Assembly: GCA_029263295.1 (NCBI GenBank)
Contig: JAJCXT010000055.1
Location: 81,085 to 145,084, forward strand
Direction of reading: 5' to 3'
Source of the DNA: Acidobacteriota bacterium
GTDB lineage: Bacteria > Acidobacteriota > UBA890 > WLXD01
Length of the DNA: 64,000 nt
A program made the translations under genes and the position numbers. This document shows, one piece after another, positions 46,948-56,115 of the stretch. The notes beneath the pieces were generated by a model. It searched no databases. It had not been told where the DNA came from and saw only the letters and a list, made by a program, of their open reading frames with translations. Numbering within the stretch: position 1 is the stretch's first letter; every line of letters starts with the position of its first letter.

Positions 46948-47030
46948 CATCAAAACATCCGCACTACCCCGCAGCGTAGAGATCCCTCGCCGCTTTCGGC
47001 GAACCGTCGCCAGGAGCCGGTGAAACGCCG
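46948..47030 (-). promoter_or_regulatory. Dispersed 5' element copy D
   Basis: Half-sites 46997-47003 (rc TTCGCCG) and 47018-47024 (rc TTCACCG) 21 bp apart; 58 nt to conserved ATG at 46950. Confidence 0.65.
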
Positions 47031-47080
47031 CGCGGCGGGCGAGAACGGGCCCCTCCGCGCCCCGCGATCTCTCCGTACGG

Positions 47081-47662
47081 CTATGTGGGCTCGATGCGAC
47101 GGACCTCGACCCGCCCCCCGTGGCGCGCGTGCGGGCTCGCCGCGGCCACCGCTTGCGCCGACGCCTCGCTCGCGGCCAGCACGATGAAGAACCCCGTGAC
47201 GCGCTCAGTCGGCAGCGGACCCGAGGGGGCCGGCGCGCCGACTACATCGCCACCGTCGGCCAGTTTTTCCCCGGCCTCTAGCAGGCCGCGCGCGGCAAGG
47301 CCACCTGCCCATTCCGCGTACTCCCTCATTCGCTCCACCTCCACAGCAGGCTCAAGGAACGAGCCCGCCGGCTCCAGCAGTAGTAGCAAGTAGCGATCGC
47401 TGCCTTCCGACGCTGCCTCGCTGGGCGCAGTCGCGACAGGCTCGGCATCGAGGAGATAGCGTTGAGTACCAACCCCGGCGACAAACAGCAGCGTGGCAGC
47501 CGCCACCAATCCCAGAGAGCGAACGGTCGTCCGGCGGACCGGTGCGATCAGCCCCTCAGCACGTAATGCCTCGGTAACCCGTGCCTCGAGCCCGGCCGGC
47601 GGCTGATCGCGGCCGAGTCCGTGCAACGCATGGCGCTCCTGCGCCGACAGTTCCTCAACCAT
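47081..47662 (-). CDS. Putative membrane anti-sigma factor with YCII-like C-terminal domain
   Basis: Overlaps ECF sigma gene; one TM (SLGLVAAATLLFVAGVG); C-terminus RYLLLLLEPAG...MREYAEWAGGLAARGLLEAGEKLADGG...GFFIVLAASEASAQAVAAASPH. Confidence 0.7.
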   Translation of the reverse strand: MVEELSAQERHALHGLGRDQPPAGLEARVTEALRAEGLIAPVRRTTVRSLGLVAAATLLFVAGVGTQRYLLDAEPVATAPSEAASEGSDRYLLLLLEPAGSFLEPAVEVERMREYAEWAGGLAARGLLEAGEKLADGGDVVGAPAPSGPLPTERVTGFFIVLAASEASAQAVAAASPHARHGGRVEVRRIEPT

Positions 47663-48269
47663 GTTGCTTATCTCCTTGTCCGAGCCCTTGCCGTAGCTGG
47701 CGACGCGCGCGGTGCAGTTGGCTCTTGGACGTGCCCGGGCTAATCCCGAGCAATGTTCCGATCTCTTCGTGCGTGTGGCCCTCCACGTCGTGCAACAGCA
47801 GCACCTCGCGATATCCCTCCGCCAGGTTCAACACGGCCTGGCGCAGTTGCGCGCTGCCCACCGGGTCCAGCCCTGCGGCCGGACTACCGTCGAAAGGCGG
47901 GTCTGCAGTCAGATCGGGCACCGCCGTGAGCCTGACCCCGCGGCGATAGTGTTCGCGGCACAGATTCAGCGCGATTCCCGTAAGCCACGTGCGCAATGAG
48001 GACTGCCAGCGGAACGCGGCCAGCCCGCGTGCGGCGCGCAGCCACGTTTCCTGGATGATGTCCTCGGCCCCGTCCACCCCGACCCGCAGCACCGCGAAGC
48101 GGTAGAGCGCCGGTGTGTACGCGCGGTAAAGCTCTCTGAAGCTGGCCTCATCTCGCGCGATGAGGTACGCGTTCACCAGCGTCCGATCCGCGGCCCCGGC
48201 GCTCAGCGCAGCCTCCTGTAGTGAATCTCTTCCATCCAATCTTCCTTGCCGTCTTGGTACCAGCTCCAC
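47655..48269 (-). CDS. ECF-family RNA polymerase sigma factor
   Basis: FRELYRAYTPALYRFAVLRVG...AEDIIQETWLRAARGLAAFRWQSSLRTWLTGIALNLCREHYRR; sigma-4 HTH; start uncertain. Confidence 0.92.
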   Translation of the reverse strand: MELVPRRQGRLDGRDSLQEAALSAGAADRTLVNAYLIARDEASFRELYRAYTPALYRFAVLRVGVDGAEDIIQETWLRAARGLAAFRWQSSLRTWLTGIALNLCREHYRRGVRLTAVPDLTADPPFDGSPAAGLDPVGSAQLRQAVLNLAEGYREVLLLHDVEGHTHEEIGTLLGISPGTSKSQLHRARRQLRQGLGQGDKQHG

Positions 48270-48751
48270 TTCGAGGTGAATTCATTCCCGTCCACGAAGC
48301 GGTACTCCGACGAGTCCATATGACCAACGTCACGCGACACCATGTTGCCCCCGCGCTGGAACGCGAACCGAAGAGCTGTGGCGTCCGCGTTGATCTCCGT
48401 TGCCATCAGGTGGGGCTGGTTACGTGCCTCGCAATAGTGCGTCAGTACCAGCTTGTCGCCGTCGAGCGAGAACAGGGTAACCATGGTGTTCTCCGGCGCA
48501 TCCTCGAACACCGTTCTCGACATGACGACCGACCCTCGGGCGAGCACTTCGAACGTCATGTCCTCGGTTGACCAGCCCTTCGTGCTTTCGGCGCTCCAGG
48601 TGCCTGCGAGCGACTTGAAGCGCTCGAAAGCGACCTCGGCAGCGCTTGGTGATTGCGCCTGGGCGACAGCCCCGGCCTGAACCCCGAGCACTAGGGCCAA
48701 TACCGAGAAGCGGACTACATGTGACCGGAGCTGGCCGGGTCCGAGTTTCAT
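48203..48751 (-). CDS. Exported DUF1579-like/lipocalin-like protein
   Basis: Signal-like N-terminus; FKSLAGTWSAEST...SRTVFEDAPENTMVTLFSLDGDKLVLTHYCEARNQPHL. Confidence 0.7.
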   Translation of the reverse strand: MKLGPGQLRSHVVRFSVLALVLGVQAGAVAQAQSPSAAEVAFERFKSLAGTWSAESTKGWSTEDMTFEVLARGSVVMSRTVFEDAPENTMVTLFSLDGDKLVLTHYCEARNQPHLMATEINADATALRFAFQRGGNMVSRDVGHMDSSEYRFVDGNEFTSKWSWYQDGKEDWMEEIHYRRLR

Positions 48752-48953
48752 AGGGACTCCATGGTGGATCGAGTGTGTGGGTAGCCCGGCTCGATGGCTC
48801 GCGCGCCGCACACGGGTTGTCTGGTGTTCTACTCGTTGGTGGCCTGAGGTGGGCAAAAGGTTGCATCGTGTTGAAGCTCGGCAGCTGTTGCGGTAGATCT
48901 TCCTCTCCTGCCGCCCACCCTATCCCGGCCCGACTCGTGCCTCGGAGGTCCTG

Positions 48954-51900
48954 ATGCGACTGTTTGTCTCGCGCCACCCGATCACCGCAGTCCTTCTCGC
49001 GGGGTTCGTCGCCCTTACTTCCGTTGCCCTCGCCCCGAGCGCTGCGACCGCGCAGGACGACCCCAACCAGACCATCGAGCCGGCCCATCTCGCTGAGCTC
49101 AGCTATCGCATGGTCGGCCCCTATCGCGGCGGACGCGCCACTGCGCTGAACGGCGTTGCCGACGAGCCGCACACGTTCTACATGGGCTCGACTGGCGGCG
49201 GCGTCTGGCGCACCGAGGATGCCGGCGCAACCTGGAACAACCTCACCGATGGTCAGATCGCTGCCGGCGGCATCGGCGCGATCGGCGTCGCTCCATCTGA
49301 CGCCAACGTGCTCTACGTCGGCACGGGCTCGGCGTGTCTACGAGGCAACGTGTCGCCTGGAATCGGCGCTTACAAATCGACCGACGCCGGCGCCACCTGG
49401 AACTTCATGGGACTTCCCAACGCCGGTCAGATCGGCAAGATTCTCGTGCACCCGAACGACCCCGACACGCTCTGGGTGGCGGCGCTGGGCAACGCCTTCG
49501 GCGCGAACGAAGAGCGCGGCGTGTTCAAGTCGACGGACGGCGGCAACACATGGAACAAGGTGCTCTATCTCGACGAGCGTACCGGTGTGGTGGACCTGTC
49601 GATGCACCCCACCAATCCGCGGGTGCTGTACGCCGGCGCCTGGGGCGGCGAGCGCAAGCCCTGGTCGCTGCTTTCGGGCAGCACGCTCGGCGGTGTCTAC
49701 AAGAGCACCGACGGCGGCGAGACCTGGAACAAGCTCGAGAACGGACTCCCCGAAGGCATGGTTGGCAAGACGGCGATCCAGGTGTCCCCCGCCAATCCCG
49801 ACCGGGTCTGGGCGCTGTTCGAGCACGAGAAGGGAGGCCTGTACCGCTCCGACGATGCCGGGGCCAGCTGGCGACTGATCAACGACGACCATTCGCTGTG
49901 GGAGCGACCCTGGTACTACATGCACATCACGCCGGATCCGCAGGACGAGAACACAGTCTGGATTGCCAACGTGCTGCTGCAGAAGTCGATCGACGGCGGT
50001 AAGAGTTTCCTGCCTCTGGCACAGGTACACCCCGACAACCACGGCGTCTGGATCAACCCGAACGACTCGAATCTCCTGCTCAACGTCAACGATGGCGGTG
50101 GCGCCGTGAGTCTCAGCGGCGGCAACAGCTGGTCGACGCTGCGCAATCAGCCGACCGCGGAGATCTACCGCGTTGCCGTGGACAACCAGTTCCCGTACCG
50201 GCTGTACGGTTCGCAGCAGGACAACACGACGATCTCGGTGCCAAGCCGGCTACCGTCGGGGATGGTCTCCGACTTCGAGGACGAGTTTCAGTTTGGCGGC
50301 TGCGAGAGTGGCCACATGGCGGTCGATCCGCGCGACCCGAACATCATCTACGCCGGCTGCTACGGCGGCACGATCACGCGCTTCGACCGCCGCACCGGGC
50401 AGTCGCGCGACATCATCGCCTGGCCGCAGCTGCAGCTCGCGCAAGCGCGCGAAGAGCTGCGCTACCGGTTCCAGTGGAACGCTCCGATCCGGATCTCGCC
50501 GCACGACAGCAGCATCCTGTACCACGCGGCGCAGAAGGTACTGCGCTCGAGCAACGAAGGGCAGAGCTGGGTCGAGATCAGCCCCGACCTGAGCACCAAC
50601 GACCCTGAACATCAGGGTTATGCGGGCGGACCCATCACCCGCGATGGCACGGGCGTGGAGATCTACGGCACGGTGTTCGCTCTCGAAGAGTCGCCGCACA
50701 CCGCGGGCACGCTGTGGGCGGGCTCGGATGATGGCCGACTCCATGTTTCGACCGATGCGGGAGAGTCGTGGAGCGAGATCACGCCGCCAGACCTGCCCGA
50801 GGGCACCACGATCAACTCGATCGATCTATCGCGCCATCAGGACGGGCGCGCGACGATAGCAGGCTATCGCTACCGAGAGGCAGACCGGGCGCCGCACATC
50901 TTTGCCACCGACGACTTCGGCGCTACGTGGCGCAACCTCGCCGACGGCACGAACGGCATCCCCGCGGATCACTTCGTGCGGGTGGTTCGCGAAGATCCGG
51001 ACCGCCGTGGGCTGCTGTATGCCGGCACCGAGTACGGCATGTACATCTCTTTCGACGATGGCGCCCACTGGCAATCTCTGCAGCTGAACATGCCGGTCAC
51101 ACCGGTGACCGACATCCAGGTACACGAGCAGGACCTCGTCATCTCGACCCAGGGCCGTTCGTTCTGGATCCTCGACGATCTGACGCCGCTGCATCAGCTA
51201 ACCGACGCCGCGCTGGCCGCGGCCGCCACGCTGCACCCGCCGCGCGACACCCACCGGGTTCACTCCGGTGGGTTCTCGATTTCCGACGGCTATCGCGCCC
51301 AGGACGCGCCCGCGGGCGCTTTCCTCTCGTACACCCTGAGCGTCGACCAGGAGGATCTCGTCAAGCTCGAGATCCTCGACGGCGAGGGCACGATGATCCA
51401 GACCTTCAGCAGCGCAACTCCGCCGCCGCTGCCGATACCGGAGTCATTCCGGATCCTCGCCGAGATCTTCGGTATCCCTCTGGGGCAACCGCAGTTGAGC
51501 GCTGCGCTCGGCACCCACCGCGTGCTGTGGAATCTGCGGGCAATGCCGCCCATGCTGCCGCCGGGGGCGGTGATCTTCGGGTTCCCCGCGGGACCGCTGG
51601 TACCGCCAGGCTCCTACATCGCGCGCCTGAGTATCGGTGAGGACGTACAGGAGGAGAACTTCCGGGTCTTGGCCGACCCGCGCGGAGATGCCACGCAGGA
51701 CGACTTCGAGCGCCAGTTCGAGTTTCTCCAGGCTGTTGCCGGCGGCATCGCGGAACTGGGCCAGAACCTCACCAAGCTGCGCTCGGCCCGGACGCAGGTT
51801 ACGGTCGTGGCCGGCCAGATTGCCGGCGCGGAGATCGACGCTGAGATCCAGAGCGACGTAGCCGCCGCCGCTGAGTCACTCGCAGCCCAGCTGACCGCAA

Positions 51901-52175
51901 TCGAGGATCAACTGGTGCAGACCAAGAGCCGCTCTTTCGAGGATCCGCTCAACTACCCGGGCAAGCTCACGGCGATGCTCGCGAACGTCCAAGCGTCGGC
52001 CAACTCCGGGTCGGACGCGCCGCCGACGGACGGCGCGCTGGCGTTCTTCGCGCAACTCCAGGAGCAGGCAGCCGGTATCTACGCCGAGCTGCAAGCGCTC
52101 CTGGACGACGAAGTGCCCGCCTTCAACGCGCTGGTAGCTGACATCGACCGGCCGGCCGTAGTCATCTCGCAGTAG
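48954..52175 (+). CDS. Sortilin/VPS10-like beta-propeller (sialidase-superfamily) exported protein
   Basis: LSYRMVGPYRGGRATALNGVADEPHTFYMGSTGGGVWRTEDAGATWNNLTDGQ and repeated STDGGxTWNK motifs. Confidence 0.93.
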   Translation: MRLFVSRHPITAVLLAGFVALTSVALAPSAATAQDDPNQTIEPAHLAELSYRMVGPYRGGRATALNGVADEPHTFYMGSTGGGVWRTEDAGATWNNLTDGQIAAGGIGAIGVAPSDANVLYVGTGSACLRGNVSPGIGAYKSTDAGATWNFMGLPNAGQIGKILVHPNDPDTLWVAALGNAFGANEERGVFKSTDGGNTWNKVLYLDERTGVVDLSMHPTNPRVLYAGAWGGERKPWSLLSGSTLGGVYKSTDGGETWNKLENGLPEGMVGKTAIQVSPANPDRVWALFEHEKGGLYRSDDAGASWRLINDDHSLWERPWYYMHITPDPQDENTVWIANVLLQKSIDGGKSFLPLAQVHPDNHGVWINPNDSNLLLNVNDGGGAVSLSGGNSWSTLRNQPTAEIYRVAVDNQFPYRLYGSQQDNTTISVPSRLPSGMVSDFEDEFQFGGCESGHMAVDPRDPNIIYAGCYGGTITRFDRRTGQSRDIIAWPQLQLAQAREELRYRFQWNAPIRISPHDSSILYHAAQKVLRSSNEGQSWVEISPDLSTNDPEHQGYAGGPITRDGTGVEIYGTVFALEESPHTAGTLWAGSDDGRLHVSTDAGESWSEITPPDLPEGTTINSIDLSRHQDGRATIAGYRYREADRAPHIFATDDFGATWRNLADGTNGIPADHFVRVVREDPDRRGLLYAGTEYGMYISFDDGAHWQSLQLNMPVTPVTDIQVHEQDLVISTQGRSFWILDDLTPLHQLTDAALAAAATLHPPRDTHRVHSGGFSISDGYRAQDAPAGAFLSYTLSVDQEDLVKLEILDGEGTMIQTFSSATPPPLPIPESFRILAEIFGIPLGQPQLSAALGTHRVLWNLRAMPPMLPPGAVIFGFPAGPLVPPGSYIARLSIGEDVQEENFRVLADPRGDATQDDFERQFEFLQAVAGGIAELGQNLTKLRSARTQVTVVAGQIAGAEIDAEIQSDVAAAAESLAAQLTAIEDQLVQTKSRSFEDPLNYPGKLTAMLANVQASANSGSDAPPTDGALAFFAQLQEQAAGIYAELQALLDDEVPAFNALVADIDRPAVVISQ

Positions 52176-54105
52176 CAGTTCTAATCAGGCCACCGGACAC
52201 GACTGGCGCCCGCCCCTGGATGAGCAACACTCGTGCGGTCGCAGGCAGGGTACCCAGGTCCTCGCGCTGCCCATCGGGCCAGCGAACCTCGACGTGCGCG
52301 CGGGTGGCCAGGCCGAGGCCCGCGACCACATCGAGGAGACTCTGCGAGGCGAACGAGGAGCCGATCTTCACCGGATGGCGCTGCGGGTAACCTGCCACGC
52401 CGTCCACCGGCGACGCACAGTCCGCCGCGTGGCACGGCGTGATCAGAACCTCGGCGCCGACAGCGTCGCGACTCGAAGTCCTTCCGCGCAGCCTCAAGGT
52501 GATCGAGTTACCAGCGTCGGACACGTTACGCAGGAGCTCGGCACGATCATTGACGTTGGTGACGGCAAGATCGAGACGACCGTCGGCGTCGTAGTCCGCG
52601 ACCGCCATGCCGCGAGAGACGCGGCGGCGATTGATCGCCTCGCCCGCACCCGCGGAGGTGTCGATGAAGAGCGTTCCCGCTGGCAACCACGACGGTGCCG
52701 GAGCGCCCGGGCCTGGAGGCAGCAGCTCGCCATCCCGTTCGGCGGCCGCGCGTAGCGCGCCGAGCTGATTCGTCAACACCTGGTTCGGCTGCCGGTAGTC
52801 GTCGGCGAACTCGAGAATGTGCCCGTTGGCCACGCTCACGTCGAGATCACCATCAGCATCGTAGTCGGCCAGTACGACGCCAAAGCCGAGCAATGAACGG
52901 CTCGTGGTACCCAACCCCACGGCGTAGGTCTCGTCGACGTAGAAACCCGGCGCAATGCTGCGGTAGAGGTTGTATGGCTCATCTTCGAAGTTCGTCACCA
53001 CGATCTCGAACGTCCCGTTGCCGTCTACATCACCAAAGTCGATGCCCATTCCCGCCTGCGGCTGGCCCGTGTCCCCGACGCCCAGACCGGTCATTTCGCC
53101 GCTCTCCTCGAACCTGTCGCCGCGGTTGAAGTAGGCGAAGTTCGGGGTGGTGTCATTGGCGACGTAGACATCGAGCCGCCCGTCCGCGTCGAGATCCATG
53201 ATCGTAACGGCCAGACCCTTGCCGTCGATATCGCGCGCGCCCACCAGCGCCTCCGACCGATCGATGAAGGTACCGTCGCCGCGGCTGGTGTAGAGGGTGT
53301 CCTTCTGACCGTCGAAGATCGCCGGGTGGCAGTAGTCGATGATTCCGCGCACGCGATCCTCGCAAACCACCGCCGTCGCCAGTTCGTAGCGCACGTAGTT
53401 CACCGCGAACAAGTCCAGCCAGCCATCGCCGTCGAAGTCTGCCCAGCCGGAACTGAAAGTCAGCCTTGGGTCGTCCACTCCGGCCGCGGAACTGACGTTG
53501 CTGAACGTCCCGTCGCCGTTGTTGCGGTAGAGGGCATTTGCCCCCCAGTTGCCCACGAAGATGTCCGGGTAGCCATCGTTGTCATAATCGGCCACCGACA
53601 CACCCTTGCCATAGCCGGGGTCAGCTGCCGCGCCCGGGATCGCTGCGAAGGTACCGTCCGGACGCTGTCGCAGGAGTTCGTTCGCGCCGGTGCCCGCCTC
53701 GGCCTCGGCAGGCGTCGAGCCGTCGGGCAGCGGGCCGCTTTCCACCAGGTACAGGTCGGCCCGGCCGTCCTGGTCGTAGTCGAGCCAGGCCACGCCGGCG
53801 CCCATGGTCTGGGGCAGGTGTCGTCGCTCGGTGCCGCCGTGGTGATGGCGGAAGCTCACGCCGGCCGCCGCACTGACGTCTTCGAAGCGAATCGTCGTCT
53901 GCTGGGCGGCGGCTTCGTTCGCGTGCGGCCACGTCACGGCCGCAAGGAAGAGCGCGGGCAGCAACGCCGCCACCGGCCATCGCTGTCGCGTAGTCCGTCG
54001 GGGCAATGTCGTGAGTCTGAACGTCCAGGCCGGGCCTGGCCGCGAGTCGTGCACGCCAGGGTCAGAGAATGTCCTGCCCAGCGTGCGGAGGAGCGGTGAA
54101 CACAA
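52162..54105 (-). CDS. CRTAC1-family protein (FG-GAP/VCBS repeats plus ASPIC/UnbV-like C-terminus)
   Basis: FEDVSAAAGVSFRHHHGG...MGAGVAWLDYDQDGRADLYLV; VSVADYDNDGYPDIFVGNWG; C-terminal VEVRWPDGQRE. Confidence 0.93.
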   Translation of the reverse strand: MCSPLLRTLGRTFSDPGVHDSRPGPAWTFRLTTLPRRTTRQRWPVAALLPALFLAAVTWPHANEAAAQQTTIRFEDVSAAAGVSFRHHHGGTERRHLPQTMGAGVAWLDYDQDGRADLYLVESGPLPDGSTPAEAEAGTGANELLRQRPDGTFAAIPGAAADPGYGKGVSVADYDNDGYPDIFVGNWGANALYRNNGDGTFSNVSSAAGVDDPRLTFSSGWADFDGDGWLDLFAVNYVRYELATAVVCEDRVRGIIDYCHPAIFDGQKDTLYTSRGDGTFIDRSEALVGARDIDGKGLAVTIMDLDADGRLDVYVANDTTPNFAYFNRGDRFEESGEMTGLGVGDTGQPQAGMGIDFGDVDGNGTFEIVVTNFEDEPYNLYRSIAPGFYVDETYAVGLGTTSRSLLGFGVVLADYDADGDLDVSVANGHILEFADDYRQPNQVLTNQLGALRAAAERDGELLPPGPGAPAPSWLPAGTLFIDTSAGAGEAINRRRVSRGMAVADYDADGRLDLAVTNVNDRAELLRNVSDAGNSITLRLRGRTSSRDAVGAEVLITPCHAADCASPVDGVAGYPQRHPVKIGSSFASQSLLDVVAGLGLATRAHVEVRWPDGQREDLGTLPATARVLLIQGRAPVVSGGLIRTATAR

Positions 54106-54181
54106 CGAGAGTCAGCATAGCGCAATCGACTCGGCTTCTGTCGCCTGGTAGCGCCGGTCACGAACCCACCGCCTGTCGCGA

Positions 54182-54212
54182 GGCCCATCAGACTCTAACC
54201 ACGGGCTGCTAG
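54182..54212 (-). repeat. CTAGCAGCCCGT hairpin element, copy 3 (degenerate)
   Basis: Minus strand CTAGCAGCCCGTGGTTAGAGTCTGATGGGCC; TAG is the stop of the adjacent gene. Confidence 0.55.
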
Positions 54213-55906
54213 TAGCGAACTCGCGTCACGGTCGTGCCCCAGACACAGGAGAAGCCGCCGAACACCAACTTGCCCTGCTCTCCCGCAATCCACACGTCCT
54301 CGGTCTCCGGGTCCGGGGCCAGGCCGACGTAGTCCCCGGAGCGCACACGGATGGCAACGCCTCCGTCGGGGAGCGGCACGAGTTGCTGGTTCTGCAACGT
54401 GCACTCGCCATTCTGGGCAGCCCGCACTCGATCGAACCCCTTGCGCGCCGCGATCCGCACCGCGTCACCGTCCTTCATTCCCGAGTAGCTGACGCCGAGG
54501 AGCTTCGTGTCGCCGCTGCGCTGAAACGCCACCACGACCGCGCCGCCCGGTGTGACCACCACCCCCGGCCACCAGTAATGCTCGCGCTTCTTGCCGAGTG
54601 TCTGCTCGAAATCGATCGCCGCTTCTTTCTCGCCCACATCCACTCGTGCTACACGCACACACGACTGCGTCGTGGAACTACCTCTCACCACGCAACCGGT
54701 CGCGTGCGTGAACCACAACCGCCCATGGCGATAGACGGCCTGCTGCATGACGCGAGCATCACCGGTGTCGATTTCCTCGCTGCCACCTTTCTGCGTCGCG
54801 GTCGGCGGGATCGTGTAGCTGTCACGAGCAGCGAACGTCTCCCGTGACAGGCGTGGCTTCGCCCCCCCGCTCTTCTTCTTGGCGGCGATTCGAAACAGCG
54901 TGTAGGTATCGCCCCCGAGAACGTCCGTGCTCACCGCGTAGAGCGGATTGCCCGGGAACCCCGTCGGTTCGTAGTGCTGCACCGGCTGCGGGTTGAACTC
55001 AGCGGTGTCGTTGAGCCCGAGATTGAACTTGAAGAATTTGGCGCTCGGGCACTGTCCTGCGTTATCTACCAGCGCGGTCTTGTCGACAACGAACAGGCGC
55101 GACCGCAATGAGAAGCCGGAAAACGGGAAGTTGTTGGTGTGGAACGCGAGCCAGCGCTCGTTCATTCCCAGCCCCGGGTAGTCGCCCCAGGTGTTGCCCT
55201 TCTTCGTGCTGATTGCGTAGTTGCACCAATCTGTTTCGCCGAGACCCGCTGGGCGGGCGCTACGCGAGACTGACAGATAGGCACGCGAGAAGGTGCCTCC
55301 GTTGAAGTCGATCGCGAGCATGAGGAGGAAGAACCGTTCCGACATCGCGTCGTAGTACAGCTTCGGATCGGTGATCGAGGCGGCGGATGACCCGCCCGAC
55401 GCCACCAGACCGAAGTGCTCGTGCAGTGTTTGCTCCGCCAGGCCGTTGCCCTGCCGATCCGTGAGGCGCACGGCCAGGTTCACGGCCTCAATCACGTTGT
55501 CCGGGCCTACTGCGAGCGTCGTGTCGGGCGGTGAGGCGCTCAAACCAATTTCGCCCTGCGTTATGCCTTCGAAGCTCTCTTCGATGCCGGGCGCCCGGGC
55601 AGTCTCGGCATCGGCCAGCTCGTGTGCGAGCGGCGCACGCGGGTCTGTTCTCGCCTCAACCTTCAAGCGTTCCCAGGTCTCCGGATCTACACCGGTTCGC
55701 TCCCACGGAATATCGATCGGCCGGTCCTGGCGACGCTCCGAGGGCAGCTGGCGAGCGTGGCAGCAGGCCGCTACCTCTTCGACGTCATCGGCTTCGACTC
55801 CCTCCCCGGCCAGCTGGGCGTACAGCGGCGTTGGCATCGCCCCCGCACCGAAAACGAGCCCGCTGAGAAGCACCGAGAGCAGTGTACAAGCGAAGTGTCT
55901 ACCCAC
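54209..55906 (-). CDS. Large exported protein of unknown function
   Basis: Signal-like N-terminus; 565 aa; GEIGLSASPPDTTLAVGPDNVIEAVNLAVRLTDRQGN. Confidence 0.75.
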   Translation of the reverse strand: MGRHFACTLLSVLLSGLVFGAGAMPTPLYAQLAGEGVEADDVEEVAACCHARQLPSERRQDRPIDIPWERTGVDPETWERLKVEARTDPRAPLAHELADAETARAPGIEESFEGITQGEIGLSASPPDTTLAVGPDNVIEAVNLAVRLTDRQGNGLAEQTLHEHFGLVASGGSSAASITDPKLYYDAMSERFFLLMLAIDFNGGTFSRAYLSVSRSARPAGLGETDWCNYAISTKKGNTWGDYPGLGMNERWLAFHTNNFPFSGFSLRSRLFVVDKTALVDNAGQCPSAKFFKFNLGLNDTAEFNPQPVQHYEPTGFPGNPLYAVSTDVLGGDTYTLFRIAAKKKSGGAKPRLSRETFAARDSYTIPPTATQKGGSEEIDTGDARVMQQAVYRHGRLWFTHATGCVVRGSSTTQSCVRVARVDVGEKEAAIDFEQTLGKKREHYWWPGVVVTPGGAVVVAFQRSGDTKLLGVSYSGMKDGDAVRIAARKGFDRVRAAQNGECTLQNQQLVPLPDGGVAIRVRSGDYVGLAPDPETEDVWIAGEQGKLVFGGFSCVWGTTVTRVRY

Positions 55907-56115
55907 GTGCCGTTCCTTCGTCTTTGGGCGTTACGGATCATCCACGACGTCTGTCCGCTCACCCTACCGCAAACCATGCGGCCTGTGTCCGACTCTGGCC
56001 AGCGCTGACCATGTTCCCTGCACGTCGATCTCGCGACCGTGGCCAAGCTCGGGAATACTGGTTGGGAATCGCCAGAGTTCCTGCGCACGCGCACGCGCGC
56101 CACCACCGAGATCGC

